From assembly GCA_022564665.1 (NCBI GenBank), contig JADFKZ010000010.1, positions 1-33,684 of the forward strand: DNA of 33,684 nt, in the 5' to 3' direction. Below are positions 1 to 7,506 of this stretch, one piece after another. This DNA is from Planctomycetota bacterium. Lineage in GTDB: Bacteria > Planctomycetota > Phycisphaerae > Phycisphaerales > SM1A02. Made by a program: the position numbers and the translations under genes. Numbering within the stretch: position 1 is the stretch's first letter; each line of letters begins with the position of its first letter. The notes below the pieces were generated by a model, which worked only from the letters and a program-made list of their open reading frames with translations, did no database searches and had not been told where the DNA came from.

Positions 1-731
1 GCAAGACATGGGTTATGGCCATGTCTATCGTCTGGTCTCACTTCCATAAAAAGAAAATGCCTGGGTCGGACTTGTCCGCGAATTTTCTCGTGGTGGCGCC
101 CAATGTCATCGTCTACCAACGACTGGAAAAAGACTTCGCCAACAATCGGGTCTTCTATGAAACCCCCCTCATCCCGCCGGAATGGCGCAGTCAATTCTCC
201 CAGAAGGTGATCCTGAGGGGAGAAGCCACTGAGCCCGACCCCTCTGGCAATCTATTCTTGACCAATATCCACCAGCTCTACGAGTCCCGTGACGATGATT
301 GGACCCCGCAGAACGCGGTAGACGCTCTCCTTGGCAAGAAGCCAGTCAAGGACCTGGCGGCTTCAGGGCAGCGCTCGATGTTGGAACGGGTCAAGTCCCT
401 GAAAGACCTGGTCGTGTTGAACGACGAAGCCCACCATGTCCACAATGAAAGCCTGGCTTGGAGCCAATCCCTGCTCGCCATCCACCGGGCCCTTCCGCAT
501 GGGATAGCCGCCTGGTTGGACTTCTCCGCAACTCCTAAGGACCAGAACGGCATGTACTTCCCCTGGACGGTCGTGGATTACCCGCTCGCCCAGGCCGTGG
601 AGGATGAAGTGGATGAGGCGATCCAATGGGAAGTGGCTCAGCATATCCCGTTTGGTTTGGAGAATGTCTACATTGATTGGCAACCCGTTCATAGTGGGCA
701 TAAAGCGGCGGCGGGTCGGCCTCGAGCCTGA
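1..731 (+). CDS. Truncated type III restriction (Res)-like DEAD/DEAH helicase, N-terminal part only
   Basis: Superfamily 2 helicase of the type III restriction Res-subunit kind, which couples ATP hydrolysis to DNA translocation. The frame is open at the window edge, and the first codons read (G)KT followed by WVMAMSIVW, the end of a Walker A motif. Motif II is NDEAHH (about residue 137 counted from the ATG at 15), and motif III is the SAT of DFSATPKDQNGMYFPW. The stretch after it, VVDYPLAQAVED, is typical of this family. From about position 605 the sequence no longer resembles the family. The frame stops at 731 inside the end of an opposite-strand pseudopilin gene. Full Res subunits run to about 800-1000 residues, so the second RecA domain and the nuclease are missing. 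Base composition is less GC-rich than the neighbouring genes. It is probably non-functional: either a remnant of an island or one side of an assembly join. Confidence 0.75.
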   Translation, partial: KTWVMAMSIVWSHFHKKKMPGSDLSANFLVVAPNVIVYQRLEKDFANNRVFYETPLIPPEWRSQFSQKVILRGEATEPDPSGNLFLTNIHQLYESRDDDWTPQNAVDALLGKKPVKDLAASGQRSMLERVKSLKDLVVLNDEAHHVHNESLAWSQSLLAIHRALPHGIAAWLDFSATPKDQNGMYFPWTVVDYPLAQAVEDEVDEAIQWEVAQHIPFGLENVYIDWQPVHSGHKAAAGRPRA

Positions 732-1122
732 CCTTGATCTTCTGTGTGGCCAGGCCCATGGTGCCGATGCCGGTGAGCTCGACGGGGTCCAGGCTTCCCG
801 TCGTCACGTCGCCGTCGGCGGGGTCCACCGCCTCGATGGTGTAGGTGCCGTTTCCGATCGGCTGGTTCTTCGGCCAGTTGGAGTTGCCGTAGGTGGTCCG
901 CCAGGCGGGGTCGTTGCTGATGTGGTGCAGCGCGATCTCCAGCGCCGAGCGCGCGTAGACCCGGGCCTCGGCCATGTCGTCGGTGCCGGCCGCGGCCCGG
1001 TGCTGGATCCGGGCGGCCATCAGCGCCGAGATGCCGATCACCGCAACCAGCAGCGACGCCGACAGGACCAGGACATAGGCGCTGCCTCGGTGACGTGAGC
1101 GGGGAACGTGGAACATCGTCAT
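535..1122 (-). CDS. PilX/GspK-like pseudopilin, C-terminus broken
   Basis: Minor-pseudopilin-like protein of a type II secretion or type IV pilus-like system, anchored in the inner membrane. After a short basic start (MTMFHVPRSRHRGSA) comes one hydrophobic helix, about residues 15-36, followed by the AARIQHRAA amphipathic stretch seen in PilX/GspK-like proteins. The globular part (about 40-138) includes ARSALEIALHHI and a beta-rich region ending KIKVRLEADPPPL. After that (below about position 700) the sequence turns into the reverse complement of the helicase fragment and makes no sense as protein up to the stop at 535. The true C-terminus is therefore lost. The start at 1122 lies 8 bases after the stop of the preceding pilin gene, behind a purine-rich AGAGAAAGG. 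It is the last gene of a three-gene minus-strand operon. Confidence 0.6.
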   Translation of the reverse strand: MTMFHVPRSRHRGSAYVLVLSASLLVAVIGISALMAARIQHRAAAGTDDMAEARVYARSALEIALHHISNDPAWRTTYGNSNWPKNQPIGNGTYTIEAVDPADGDVTTGSLDPVELTGIGTMGLATQKIKVRLEADPPPLYAHYERVANQCRHSPNQTGYAEPLPIGSPHPLHPPRPGRAGNPRPSRGSTCRSGP

Positions 1123-1130
1123 CCTTTCTC

Positions 1131-1676
1131 TCAGCGGTCAAGCTCGGGAAAGGCCCTGGTGCGGATCGCCGTGAGCTGGGCCATGGGAACGGCGTTGTGC
1201 TTGACGGTCACGATGATCCGCTTGGCGGTGGTCTCCGTGCCCGCGATCACCGACAGGTTGGTGGGGACGATCCACTTGACCTCGACGGCGCGGCTCCAGG
1301 CCGCCAGGAGGCTCAGCGGTGTCCCGTCCTTGAGCTGCGGCGGCGAGGCGATCCAGCCGTCGTAGTCGTCGACGTCGTCGAAGCCGGCGCGGCTCAAGGC
1401 GCTTTCAAGGGTGTCCCGCCCGATCGGACCCGGGCCGTCGGGCTCGTCGTAGGCCTGCTGGAGTATCTCGGCCATGAGGTCGTGGGCCAGCGCCGATCCG
1501 CGGCTTCGGCCGTCGGTCTTGTACTGGGACATCCGGGCCGCCGCCACGGTCTGTATGACGGCGGCGAACATCACGGCCACGATCACGACACAAAGGGACA
1601 TCTCGATCAGCGAGAATCCGCGTGCGGTTGGGCGGCGCGGCGTCGAAGCGCATCGGGTTTGAGTCAGACGGCTCAT
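1131..1676 (-). CDS. PilV/GspI-like prepilin-type pseudopilin
   Basis: 181-residue protein with a type IV prepilin signal: a basic leader followed by ARG|FSLIEMSLCVVIV at about residues 18-32. Cleavage by prepilin peptidase would come after the Gly, with Glu at mature position 5 and a hydrophobic assembly helix to about residue 48. The remainder is a short globular domain with no motif I recognise. The length and position between the two other pilin genes fit a PilV/GspI-type minor pseudopilin. Its ATG overlaps the stop of the upstream gene (ATGA), so translation is probably coupled. The exact type II secretion or pilus role cannot be settled without the rest of the system, which is not in the window. 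Confidence 0.75.
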   Translation of the reverse strand: MSRLTQTRCASTPRRPTARGFSLIEMSLCVVIVAVMFAAVIQTVAAARMSQYKTDGRSRGSALAHDLMAEILQQAYDEPDGPGPIGRDTLESALSRAGFDDVDDYDGWIASPPQLKDGTPLSLLAAWSRAVEVKWIVPTNLSVIAGTETTAKRIIVTVKHNAVPMAQLTAIRTRAFPELDR

Positions 1677-2728
1677 GGCGTGATGTCGTGGACGTGAAGA
1701 AGCGAGACGCCAGTCTCCACGCCTGTGGTCGGGTCAATGCCTGTTCTGATCTTGACGCGGATGCCGGTGAGGTAGGTGGTCGCGACCGTGACGTTCTCCT
1801 TGTAGGTGCCGTACACGGAGTAGAGCAATGACCGGACTGCGCTGAGGAGCCACGTCGCTCCCGCGTCGTGGGTTAGAAAGCGATTGCCGGCCTCGGACGT
1901 GTAGCGGACCACGGCGGCATCGATCCCGGCGGCCCACTTGACCACCAGGCACAGCCCCTCATCGGGGGGCCATGGCGGGATGTCGTTGAAGAAGAACTCC
2001 TGCCAGATCATGGCAGCGCCGAGGTTGTCCGCGTAGTACTGCTCCAGGACGGCCGGCGTCGGAAGACCGCCGGGGTCAGCGGGGCGGAGCTGGACCCAGA
2101 TGGCGTTGCCCGCACTCGGGGGATCTTTCGCCTGGAACAGGATGCGCGTGACCGTCCAGCTTGTCGCGCTCACCGGCAGCGATGGCTGAATGTATTGGCC
2201 GTACCAGTCGGTGGGCGTGACCCAGTACGTCTGGTTGTCAGCGGCGGTCGCCTTGCTGTCCAGGAGTACCTCAGCGCTCTCCTGGACCTCTTGCTCGTTG
2301 ACGATCGTGGTGTCGTAGAGCAGCTCGAACTCCTCGGCGGCTTCGATGATCCAGACCACCGTCCCGCCGTTGTACTGGCGGGTCACCGGGTCGCCGGGGG
2401 TGCCGGAGAAGGCGTACCTGATCGTCTCGGGGACCGCGTCGCCGCTTCGGTCAGCGACGGTGAACTCGATGGCGTTTGCGGTACGCTCGAGAAAAGACCG
2501 GGCAAACAGCAGTTCGCCCGCGATCTGCTCGGCAACTTCGGCGGCGGTCGCGACCGCGGTCGTGGCCTCCGGTGCGTCCGGTATGGCGTGGGCGGCGAGC
2601 ACGATCGCTGAGCCGATGGCCGAAAGCACGATCGACAGGACGACCATGCTCAGGACCATCTCGATGAGGGTGTGGCCGCGGCGATCGGGGGAGGGTCTGC
2701 TGGCTGTCCGGCGGTTTGGGTGGTCCAC
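1673..2728 (-). CDS. PilW/GspJ-like prepilin-type pseudopilin
   Basis: First gene of the pseudopilin operon. The prepilin signal reads RRG|HTLIEMVLSMVVLSIVL: Gly at -1, Glu at +5 and a hydrophobic helix. The domain after it is about 300 residues with many Trp, Tyr and Thr positions, which suits a beta-rich minor pseudopilin of PilW/GspJ type. An open frame continues upstream to 2971, but that stretch is Arg/Pro-rich, runs through an intergenic repeat and overlaps the divergent methyltransferase. I therefore prefer the GTG at 2728, which has GGAG five bases upstream and gives 351 residues with a short 18-20 residue leader before the cleavage site. The product probably initiates a pseudopilus tip together with the next two gene products. 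Confidence 0.7.
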   Translation of the reverse strand: MDHPNRRTASRPSPDRRGHTLIEMVLSMVVLSIVLSAIGSAIVLAAHAIPDAPEATTAVATAAEVAEQIAGELLFARSFLERTANAIEFTVADRSGDAVPETIRYAFSGTPGDPVTRQYNGGTVVWIIEAAEEFELLYDTTIVNEQEVQESAEVLLDSKATAADNQTYWVTPTDWYGQYIQPSLPVSATSWTVTRILFQAKDPPSAGNAIWVQLRPADPGGLPTPAVLEQYYADNLGAAMIWQEFFFNDIPPWPPDEGLCLVVKWAAGIDAAVVRYTSEAGNRFLTHDAGATWLLSAVRSLLYSVYGTYKENVTVATTYLTGIRVKIRTGIDPTTGVETGVSLLHVHDITP

Positions 2729-2808
2729 CCACGCTCCATCGGCCAAGGGGCGAGTTGGGCTTAGAGCGATTCCTGGCTTCGAGCGGCGGCAAGGCCGCTT
2801 GGCGGCAG

Positions 2809-2900
2809 GTTGCGTCAAAGCGAAAGCGGCCGATTGAGTCGGCCGCGTAGCCGCCAGAGCGAGTGTCGGCTGGAAGGGCCGTACGGAGCGCTCAAAACAG
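2809..2900 (-). repeat. Intergenic hairpin repeat, copy A
   Basis: On the minus strand this begins CTGTTTTGAGCGCTCCGTA and ends TTTCGCTTTGACGCAAC. The core contains the hairpin CGGCCGACTCAATCGGCCG. It is closely similar to copy B at 3683-3773 (plus strand) and matches the two ends of the longer copy C at 29051-29229. It lies in the divergent gap between the pseudopilin operon and the methyltransferase. Confidence 0.8.
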
Positions 2901-2958
2901 TAGGCAGACCTGCCGGATCGGGCCCCGACTCGCCGGCAGGGCCCATAGACTCCCGGCC

Positions 2959-3636
2959 ATGGAGATGACACCCCAGCGGTGGCGGTTCACGGGCGAGTAC
3001 TCACGGCAGGTCTTTGGAAGTCAGGATGCCCACCTGGCGGGCTTGATGCAGGAGGCGGTTTCGGAAGGCCTGCCCGACATCGCCGTCAGCGCCGACGTCG
3101 GTCGCCTGCTGATGATCCTCACCTCGATGACCAGGGGCAGGCTCGCCCTGGAGCTCGGCACCCTCGCCGGATACTCCGCGATCTGGATCGCCAGGGGGCT
3201 CGCCGCCGACGGCCGGCTGATCACGATCGAGCGCGAGCCGGATCATGCCGAGTTTGCCCGAAAGCAGTTTGCCCTGGCCGGCGTGGATCACAAGATCGAG
3301 CTGCGGTGCGGGGCGGCGTTGGATCTGCTGTCGCGGCTGGCCGGTGAGATCGGGCCGGGATCGGTCGACATGGTCTTTCTGGATGCGGCCAAGACCGAGT
3401 ATCCCGAATACTTCCGGATCGTTCGTCCACTGGTGTCGGTGGGCGGGCTTGTCCTGGCCGACAATGTTTTGGGCGGGGGATCGTGGTGGATCGACGACCT
3501 CGGCAGCCAAGAGCGCCAGGCTGCGGATCAGTTGAACCGTCTCCTGGCTGCGGATCCAGATTTTGAGGCGGTTGCGGTCCCGATCAGAAGCGGTGTTCTG
3601 ATCGGAAGGAGAATGAGAGACGCCGACAGCCGATAG
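2959..3636 (+). CDS. Class I SAM-dependent O-methyltransferase (family 3 type)
   Basis: Cytoplasmic methyltransferase of the catechol/caffeoyl-CoA O-methyltransferase type, 225 residues, close to the usual 210-230. Motif I is LELGTLAGYSAIWIARGL (about 63-80), followed by the acidic GRLITIE strand end. VDMVFLDAAKTEYPEYF carries the conserved Asp and Lys of the metal and substrate pocket, and GGLVLADNVLGGG is the late Asp-Asn motif. The start at 2959 is chosen because the protein then begins just before the family helix RWRFTGEYSRQV. A GTG at 2863 would add 32 unlikely residues drawn from the repeat. No good Shine-Dalgarno is visible. The gene stands alone between two inverted copies of a 92-bp repeat. 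The methyl acceptor cannot be told from sequence. Confidence 0.88.
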   Translation: MEMTPQRWRFTGEYSRQVFGSQDAHLAGLMQEAVSEGLPDIAVSADVGRLLMILTSMTRGRLALELGTLAGYSAIWIARGLAADGRLITIEREPDHAEFARKQFALAGVDHKIELRCGAALDLLSRLAGEIGPGSVDMVFLDAAKTEYPEYFRIVRPLVSVGGLVLADNVLGGGSWWIDDLGSQERQAADQLNRLLAADPDFEAVAVPIRSGVLIGRRMRDADSR

Positions 3637-3682
3637 CCCTCTTCGTCAGGAGGGGTCAGGGGTTCGGGACGATCTGCCGAAG

Positions 3683-3773
3683 CTGTTTCGAGCGCTTCGT
3701 AGCGGCCTCGGGCCGCACACTCGCTCTAGCGGCTACGCGACCGATTCAATCGGCCGCTTCGCTTTGACGCAAT
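3683..3773 (+). repeat. Intergenic hairpin repeat, copy B
   Basis: Plus-strand copy of the element at 2809-2900, starting CTGTTTCGAGCGCTTCGTA and ending CTTCGCTTTGACGCAAT. The core hairpin reads CGACCGATTCAATCGGCCG. Within the second half only a few bases differ from copy A. It sits in the convergent gap between the methyltransferase and tsf, so the methyltransferase is bracketed by inverted copies. Confidence 0.8.
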
Positions 3774-3786
3774 TTGCGCTGAACCT

Positions 3787-3827
3787 TGAACCCTCCTCTT
3801 TTCTCCGTGGCCCGCCGCGGCGAATCT
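3787..3827 (+). repeat. CTCCGCGG-type intergenic repeat, copy 1
   Basis: This 41-bp stretch (TGAACCCTCCTCTTTTCTCC and onward to GCGGCGAATCT) matches the minus strand of 15876-15916 at 37 of 41 positions when aligned by eye. Neither copy is in a gene. The remaining 3828-3946 of this roughly 310-bp gap holds only the hairpin at 3860-3878 and the tail of tsf. Confidence 0.65.
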
Positions 3828-3859
3828 TCGCCTTCTTCTTGCCGGGTGGCTGTGACGGA

Positions 3860-3878
3860 GTCCCGATCGCATCGGGAC
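3860..3878. terminator. Perfect 8-bp hairpin with a three-base loop downstream of tsf
   Basis: GTCCCGAT-CGC-ATCGGGAC is a perfect inverted repeat with a triloop. It lies about 70 bases past the tsf stop (minus strand) and after the methyltransferase (plus strand). There is no long T-run directly behind it on either strand, so it may be a bidirectional transcript-end hairpin or a REP-like palindrome rather than a textbook terminator. Confidence 0.4.
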
Positions 3879-3946
3879 GACGCCACGGTTGGTCCGGTGA
3901 CGAAAAGACCGGGGCTTCGCTTCACTCAGCCCAAGCCACCCAGAGA

Positions 3947-4762
3947 TTACGCCCCCACGGTGTAGCGAACGAACCGCTTGATCGAGACGCCCGCGCCGAG
4001 CACCTTTCTGACCGGGGTTTTGCCCGAGGTGTCCCTCACGTACATCTGATCCAAAAGCGTCTTTTCCTGGAGGTACTTGCGAACCTTGCCATCGGCGATC
4101 TTTGTGGCGATCTGGGCGGGCTTACCGGAGGCCTCCGCCTCCTGGAGGGCCTCGGTGCGGACGCGCTGGACCTCCTCGGGGGGAACGTCGGCCTCGCTGA
4201 TGCAGATAGGGGTCGGATCGTGGGCGACGATGTGCTGGCAGATCCCCTTCAGGATCTCCTCGTCGACCTCACCCTCGACCTGAATGAGCGCCGCCCTTTT
4301 GCCGTCGTGGTGAAGGTATTTGCCGAAGCGGCCACCTTCGAGCTTCTGGCCGCGGGCGAACTGCACGTTCTCGCCTGTCTTGATTCGAATCTCCTCGATC
4401 CGCGCCGTGGTTTCTTCGGAGGCCCGGACCTCGCCCGCTGACTGGCTGAGAGCGAGCTTCACCACCTCGCCCACCATCGCAACGAACTCCTCGGTGCGGG
4501 CAGTGAAGTCGGTCTCAGTGCGGATCTCGACGATCGCGGCGTTGGGGCCGTCGATCGCGATCCCGATCAGACCCTCGCCGGTGACTCGATCCGACCGCTG
4601 GGCCATCTTGCCCTTGAGTGTCCGGCGAAGCCACTCGGCCGCGGCGTCCATATCGCCGTTGGATGCCGCCAGCGCCTTCTTGCAGTCCATCATGCCCAGG
4701 CCGGTCTTGTGTCTCAAGGCCATGACGTCCTTGGCGGTGAAGCTCACTGCGGTCGTCTCCAT
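3947..4762 (-). CDS. tsf: Elongation factor Ts
   Basis: EF-Ts is the nucleotide exchange factor for EF-Tu in the cytoplasm. The N-terminal UBA-like domain is clear (KDVMALRHKTGLGMMDCKKA, about residues 11-30, then AAEWLRRTLKGKM). The core has the exchange motif TETDFTARTEEF (about 81-92), where most relatives have TDFVA. The coiled-coil region follows, and the C-terminal RYTVGA is a recognisable end. At 271 residues it is of ordinary length. The start at 4762 is 12 bases after the rpsB stop, and the rpsB-tsf order is the usual bacterial arrangement, so the two are almost certainly cotranscribed from a promoter upstream of rpsB. Confidence 0.96.
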   Translation of the reverse strand: METTAVSFTAKDVMALRHKTGLGMMDCKKALAASNGDMDAAAEWLRRTLKGKMAQRSDRVTGEGLIGIAIDGPNAAIVEIRTETDFTARTEEFVAMVGEVVKLALSQSAGEVRASEETTARIEEIRIKTGENVQFARGQKLEGGRFGKYLHHDGKRAALIQVEGEVDEEILKGICQHIVAHDPTPICISEADVPPEEVQRVRTEALQEAEASGKPAQIATKIADGKVRKYLQEKTLLDQMYVRDTSGKTPVRKVLGAGVSIKRFVRYTVGA

Positions 4763-4774
4763 GGATGAGTGTCC

Positions 4775-5743
4775 TCATTCGGAGGTGTTGGCGACTTTGG
4801 TCGGTGGGGCGGTGGAGGGCGCCGACTCGCTCTCGGGGCGCGGGGGTTGCGAGCCTGCAAGCTTGCTGTCGTTGGGGCCGCCCTCCGGGCTCGGGGGCCC
4901 GCCCTTTTCTTGGGGCCCCTCGGGGCGGGGCTGCCGGACGGTGGGCTCGGCGGTGAGGCTGCCTTGCGGCGAGGAGGTCCGGTCGGCGGAGGACATCGCT
5001 CTGGTCGATCGGTGGTGAGGCGCCGGCTCCTCGGGAGCCTCTTGGTCCTCGGTGTCGGGGGTCCTCTGGGCCTTGCCAGCGCCGACGGCCGCGCACAGCT
5101 CCCGCATGATGACATCGATGGATCGCATGGAGTCGTCGTTGCCGGGAATCGGGATGTCCACGAGATCGGGATCGCCGTCGGTGTCGACCAGGGCAATTGT
5201 GGTGATCTGGAGGCTGCGAGCCTCGCGCAAGGCATTGATCTCGCGGTTGACGTCGATGATCACCAGGCAGCCTGGGTGCTTGTCCATGTCGCGTATGCCC
5301 TGGAGGTTGCGGGTGATCTTCCGCCGCTCGCGCTCCAGTTGGGAAGCCATCTTCTTCGAGTAGTTGTCGATTTCCCCCGAGGAGACGAGGCGCTCAAGCT
5401 CATCAAGTCGCTTGAGGCGCTCGCGGATGGTACGGGAGTTGGTGAGCGTTCCACCGACCCAGCGCTCGGTGACGTAGGGCATTCCGACATCACTGGAGTA
5501 TTTCTCGACCGCGGCGCGAGCCTGGCGCTTTGTTCCCACGAAACAGACCTGCCTTCCGTCGGCGACGGTTTGCGTGAGGTACTTCTTGGCAAGCAGAAGG
5601 CCACGGAGGGTCTGTCGGATATCGATGATGTGGATCTTGTTTCGCAGGCCGAAGATGTAGGGGGCCATCTTCGGGTTCCAGTTGCTGCGACGCTGGCCGA
5701 AATGAATACCGGCTTCGATGAGATCCTTTACGAGTGCGGCCAT
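4775..5743 (-). CDS. rpsB: Small ribosomal subunit protein uS2 with a long C-terminal tail
   Basis: S2 binds the 30S subunit late in assembly and contacts S1. The protein begins MAALVKDLIEAGIHFGQRRS and keeps the family hallmarks NWNPKMAPYIFG, RWVGGTLTNSRTI (about 94-106), and IVDTDGDP-type ALVDTDGDPDLVDIPIPGND (about 184-203). The core ends near residue 225. A tail of about 97 residues follows, rich in Pro, Glu, Ser, Thr and Ala, of low complexity and without secondary structure. The start at 5743 is fixed by homology to the family N-terminus. The frame continues upstream to 6169, but that part is Arg/Pro/Ala-rich and not S2-like. tsf follows after 12 bases. Confidence 0.95.
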   Translation of the reverse strand: MAALVKDLIEAGIHFGQRRSNWNPKMAPYIFGLRNKIHIIDIRQTLRGLLLAKKYLTQTVADGRQVCFVGTKRQARAAVEKYSSDVGMPYVTERWVGGTLTNSRTIRERLKRLDELERLVSSGEIDNYSKKMASQLERERRKITRNLQGIRDMDKHPGCLVIIDVNREINALREARSLQITTIALVDTDGDPDLVDIPIPGNDDSMRSIDVIMRELCAAVGAGKAQRTPDTEDQEAPEEPAPHHRSTRAMSSADRTSSPQGSLTAEPTVRQPRPEGPQEKGGPPSPEGGPNDSKLAGSQPPRPESESAPSTAPPTKVANTSE

Positions 5744-6235
5744 TTTGTTCGACGACTCCGTTTCAGCGGGCAGCGACACCGGCGGCACGGGCAGTGGGTG
5801 GCCGAGATCTCGGCGCCCGTAGCGCACAAGGGCGCTTCTGGGGGCGGGCATGGCCTGGGTGGCCCGCCGGACATTGATCCTTGGGGCACGATCCCGGGGC
5901 GGACGACCCACTTTCGCCGCCCAGGTGACGCTCCCGCCGCCCGGGCGCGTCGCGGGGAGTCTAGCGGGGGGCGCAGACAACTTCAAATAGCGCCCATCGG
6001 GCTGCGGGGCCGCTAGGCTTTGTCTGACAACCCCGCCGTTGGCCCAAGACCGAGCGAGGCGGTCGCTGGCAAGGAGGGCGAAGCAGGCGATGCCCAGTTT
6101 GCTGGGGCCTTCGGCCCGGAGGGGCATCAGAGATGCAGCCCCCCGTCGCCCGGAGGGCGACAACAGCAAGCGCCAGCGGACACCGCAGCCGGTCGACGTC
6201 AGGCGGGGTTGCCAGAAAGAGCCTAGGAGGAGGTT
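5744..6235. other. Divergent intergenic region between rpsB and the TraB/GspG-like gene
   Basis: The 492 bases hold no convincing gene; the open frames on both strands are Arg/Pro/Gly-rich shadows. The region must contain the rpsB-tsf promoter on the minus strand and probably one on the plus strand, but I cannot point to clear -35/-10 pairs. The right half carries three consecutive short hairpins (6105-6161). Confidence 0.5.
6105..6161. other. Array of three adjacent triloop hairpins
   Basis: Three stem-loops follow one another: GGGCC-TTC-GGCCC (6105-6117); GGGGCATC-AGA-GATGC then a two-base bulge and CCC (6121-6141); and GTCGCCC-GGA-GGGCGAC (6145-6161). All have three-base loops. They lie 75-130 bases before the GTG start at 6236, so they would be in its leader if transcription starts further upstream. 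Confidence 0.5.
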
Positions 6236-7504
6236 GTGAAACAGGTTCTACGACAGCTCGTCGGCTCGACGATCGTGGGATCGGCTCTGGCGGCGGGCGC
6301 CCAGGCGGCCAACCAGGCCGCCATCCGGGTGGTCGAGGACCCCGGCAACTCAGTGAAGCTCCAGATCGCCGTCAGGACGTATCAAACGCCCGAGGCAACC
6401 GGTCCGAGGGTCTCCCTCGTGGGCGTCGCGCACATCGGTGAGCGAGGGTTCTATCGCGCAATCCAGGAGTTTCTCGATGGGTACGCGGTGGTCCTCTACG
6501 AGTCGGTCAAGCCGCCGGGCGCGTCGGCGGCGGGGGGTGAAAGCGATGCCGAGCGGGCCGAAACGACTGAGGCGGCGCTGGGGTTTGTGGCCGAGGCGCT
6601 CCAGCTGCACCACCGGACCGCGGACCGCTACCCGCCCGATCTGGAGGGACTGATCGCGTTCGCTGGCGAACGCGACCCACGCCTCGGCCAGTGGCTTGCC
6701 GGCGCCGTCACTGATGCCTGGGGTCGCCACCTGAAGTACCGGTTGACCGATGAGGGCCGGCGGTTCGTGCTCGCGAGCTTGGGCGCCGATGGTGTGCCGG
6801 GCGGCGAAGGGGCCGATCGAGATCTTCAGGTGACCACGGACGAGGTTCCCACGACGTGGTCGGGTGGCGGTGAGGACAATCTCCAGGCGGAGCTGGCCAA
6901 GGCGCTGGGGCTGGAGTTCCAGCTTGACGCGATCGACTACGGCAAAGACCACTTTCGCTCCAGCGATCTGGCGATGGACGAGCTGGTCGAGGCGTTGGGC
7001 GACCAAGGCGTTGACTTCGGTCCGATTCGCGAGAGCCTGGCGGGGTCATCGCTCCCGGGGAAGCTCGTTATCTACCTGCTGCGGGTCCTGCGCTTTGTCG
7101 ACGTGATCCTGGATGGTGCCATCGCCGACACCATGAAGGTGGTGCTCATCGAGCTGCTAGCCGACGAGACGCTGATGGAGCAGGGGCTGGCCCAGTTCGG
7201 TCCCGGCCTCAAGACGGTGCTCATCGACAAACGCAACCAGCTCGTGATTGACCAGCTTAAGCGGATCGTCCAGGAGGAGCCGGAGGTGAAATCGGTCGGG
7301 ATCTTCTACGGCGCAGCCCACATGCCCGACATGGCGCGGCGTCTGACAGAGCAGCTGGGGTATGAGCCGGCGGGCAGCGTGCGCTGGCTCACCGCCTTTG
7401 AGGTGGACCTCAGGCACTCGGCGATGACCGCCAGCCAGCTCACGCAGATCCGGCGGATGATCAGGCGGCAGCTGGAGTCGTTGGCAGAACGCGGCAAAGA
7501 GTAA
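6236..7504 (+). CDS. Secreted TraB/TIKI-like protein with an inserted GspG-like calcium-loop domain
   Basis: The N-terminus is a signal peptide (hydrophobic about 8-22, likely cleavage after AQA at 25), so the protein is exported. VGVAHIGERGF (62-72) and YGAAHMPDMARRL (358-370) carry the two GxxH motifs of the TraB/PrgY/TIKI (erythromycin-esterase-related) fold, whose TIKI members are metalloproteases. Between them, about residues 110-205 look like the C-terminal part of the major pseudopilin GspG: HHRTADRYPPDLEGL, DAWGRHLKYR, then SLGADGVPGGEGADRDL, which is the Ca-binding loop of GspG. No pilin helix precedes it. The GTG start has an excellent AGGAGGAGG about five bases upstream. I see the two motif sets directly. 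The combined function is unknown, and protease activity is not shown. Confidence 0.65.
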   Translation: MKQVLRQLVGSTIVGSALAAGAQAANQAAIRVVEDPGNSVKLQIAVRTYQTPEATGPRVSLVGVAHIGERGFYRAIQEFLDGYAVVLYESVKPPGASAAGGESDAERAETTEAALGFVAEALQLHHRTADRYPPDLEGLIAFAGERDPRLGQWLAGAVTDAWGRHLKYRLTDEGRRFVLASLGADGVPGGEGADRDLQVTTDEVPTTWSGGGEDNLQAELAKALGLEFQLDAIDYGKDHFRSSDLAMDELVEALGDQGVDFGPIRESLAGSSLPGKLVIYLLRVLRFVDVILDGAIADTMKVVLIELLADETLMEQGLAQFGPGLKTVLIDKRNQLVIDQLKRIVQEEPEVKSVGIFYGAAHMPDMARRLTEQLGYEPAGSVRWLTAFEVDLRHSAMTASQLTQIRRMIRRQLESLAERGKE

Positions 7505-7506
7505 GG

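Noticed and set aside
2729-2971. Upstream extension of the PilW/GspJ-like gene
   Set aside because: It runs through a non-coding repeat and overlaps the divergent methyltransferase start; a prepilin leader should be short.
4769-6016. 415-residue plus-strand open frame across rpsB
   Set aside because: Complete overlap with a well-supported S2 gene on the other strand; composition is Gly/Arg/Leu shadow of GC-rich coding sequence, with no family motifs.
5744-6169. Upstream extension of rpsB as coding
   Set aside because: The S2 family starts at the Met at 5743; the extension is low-complexity and has no family support.
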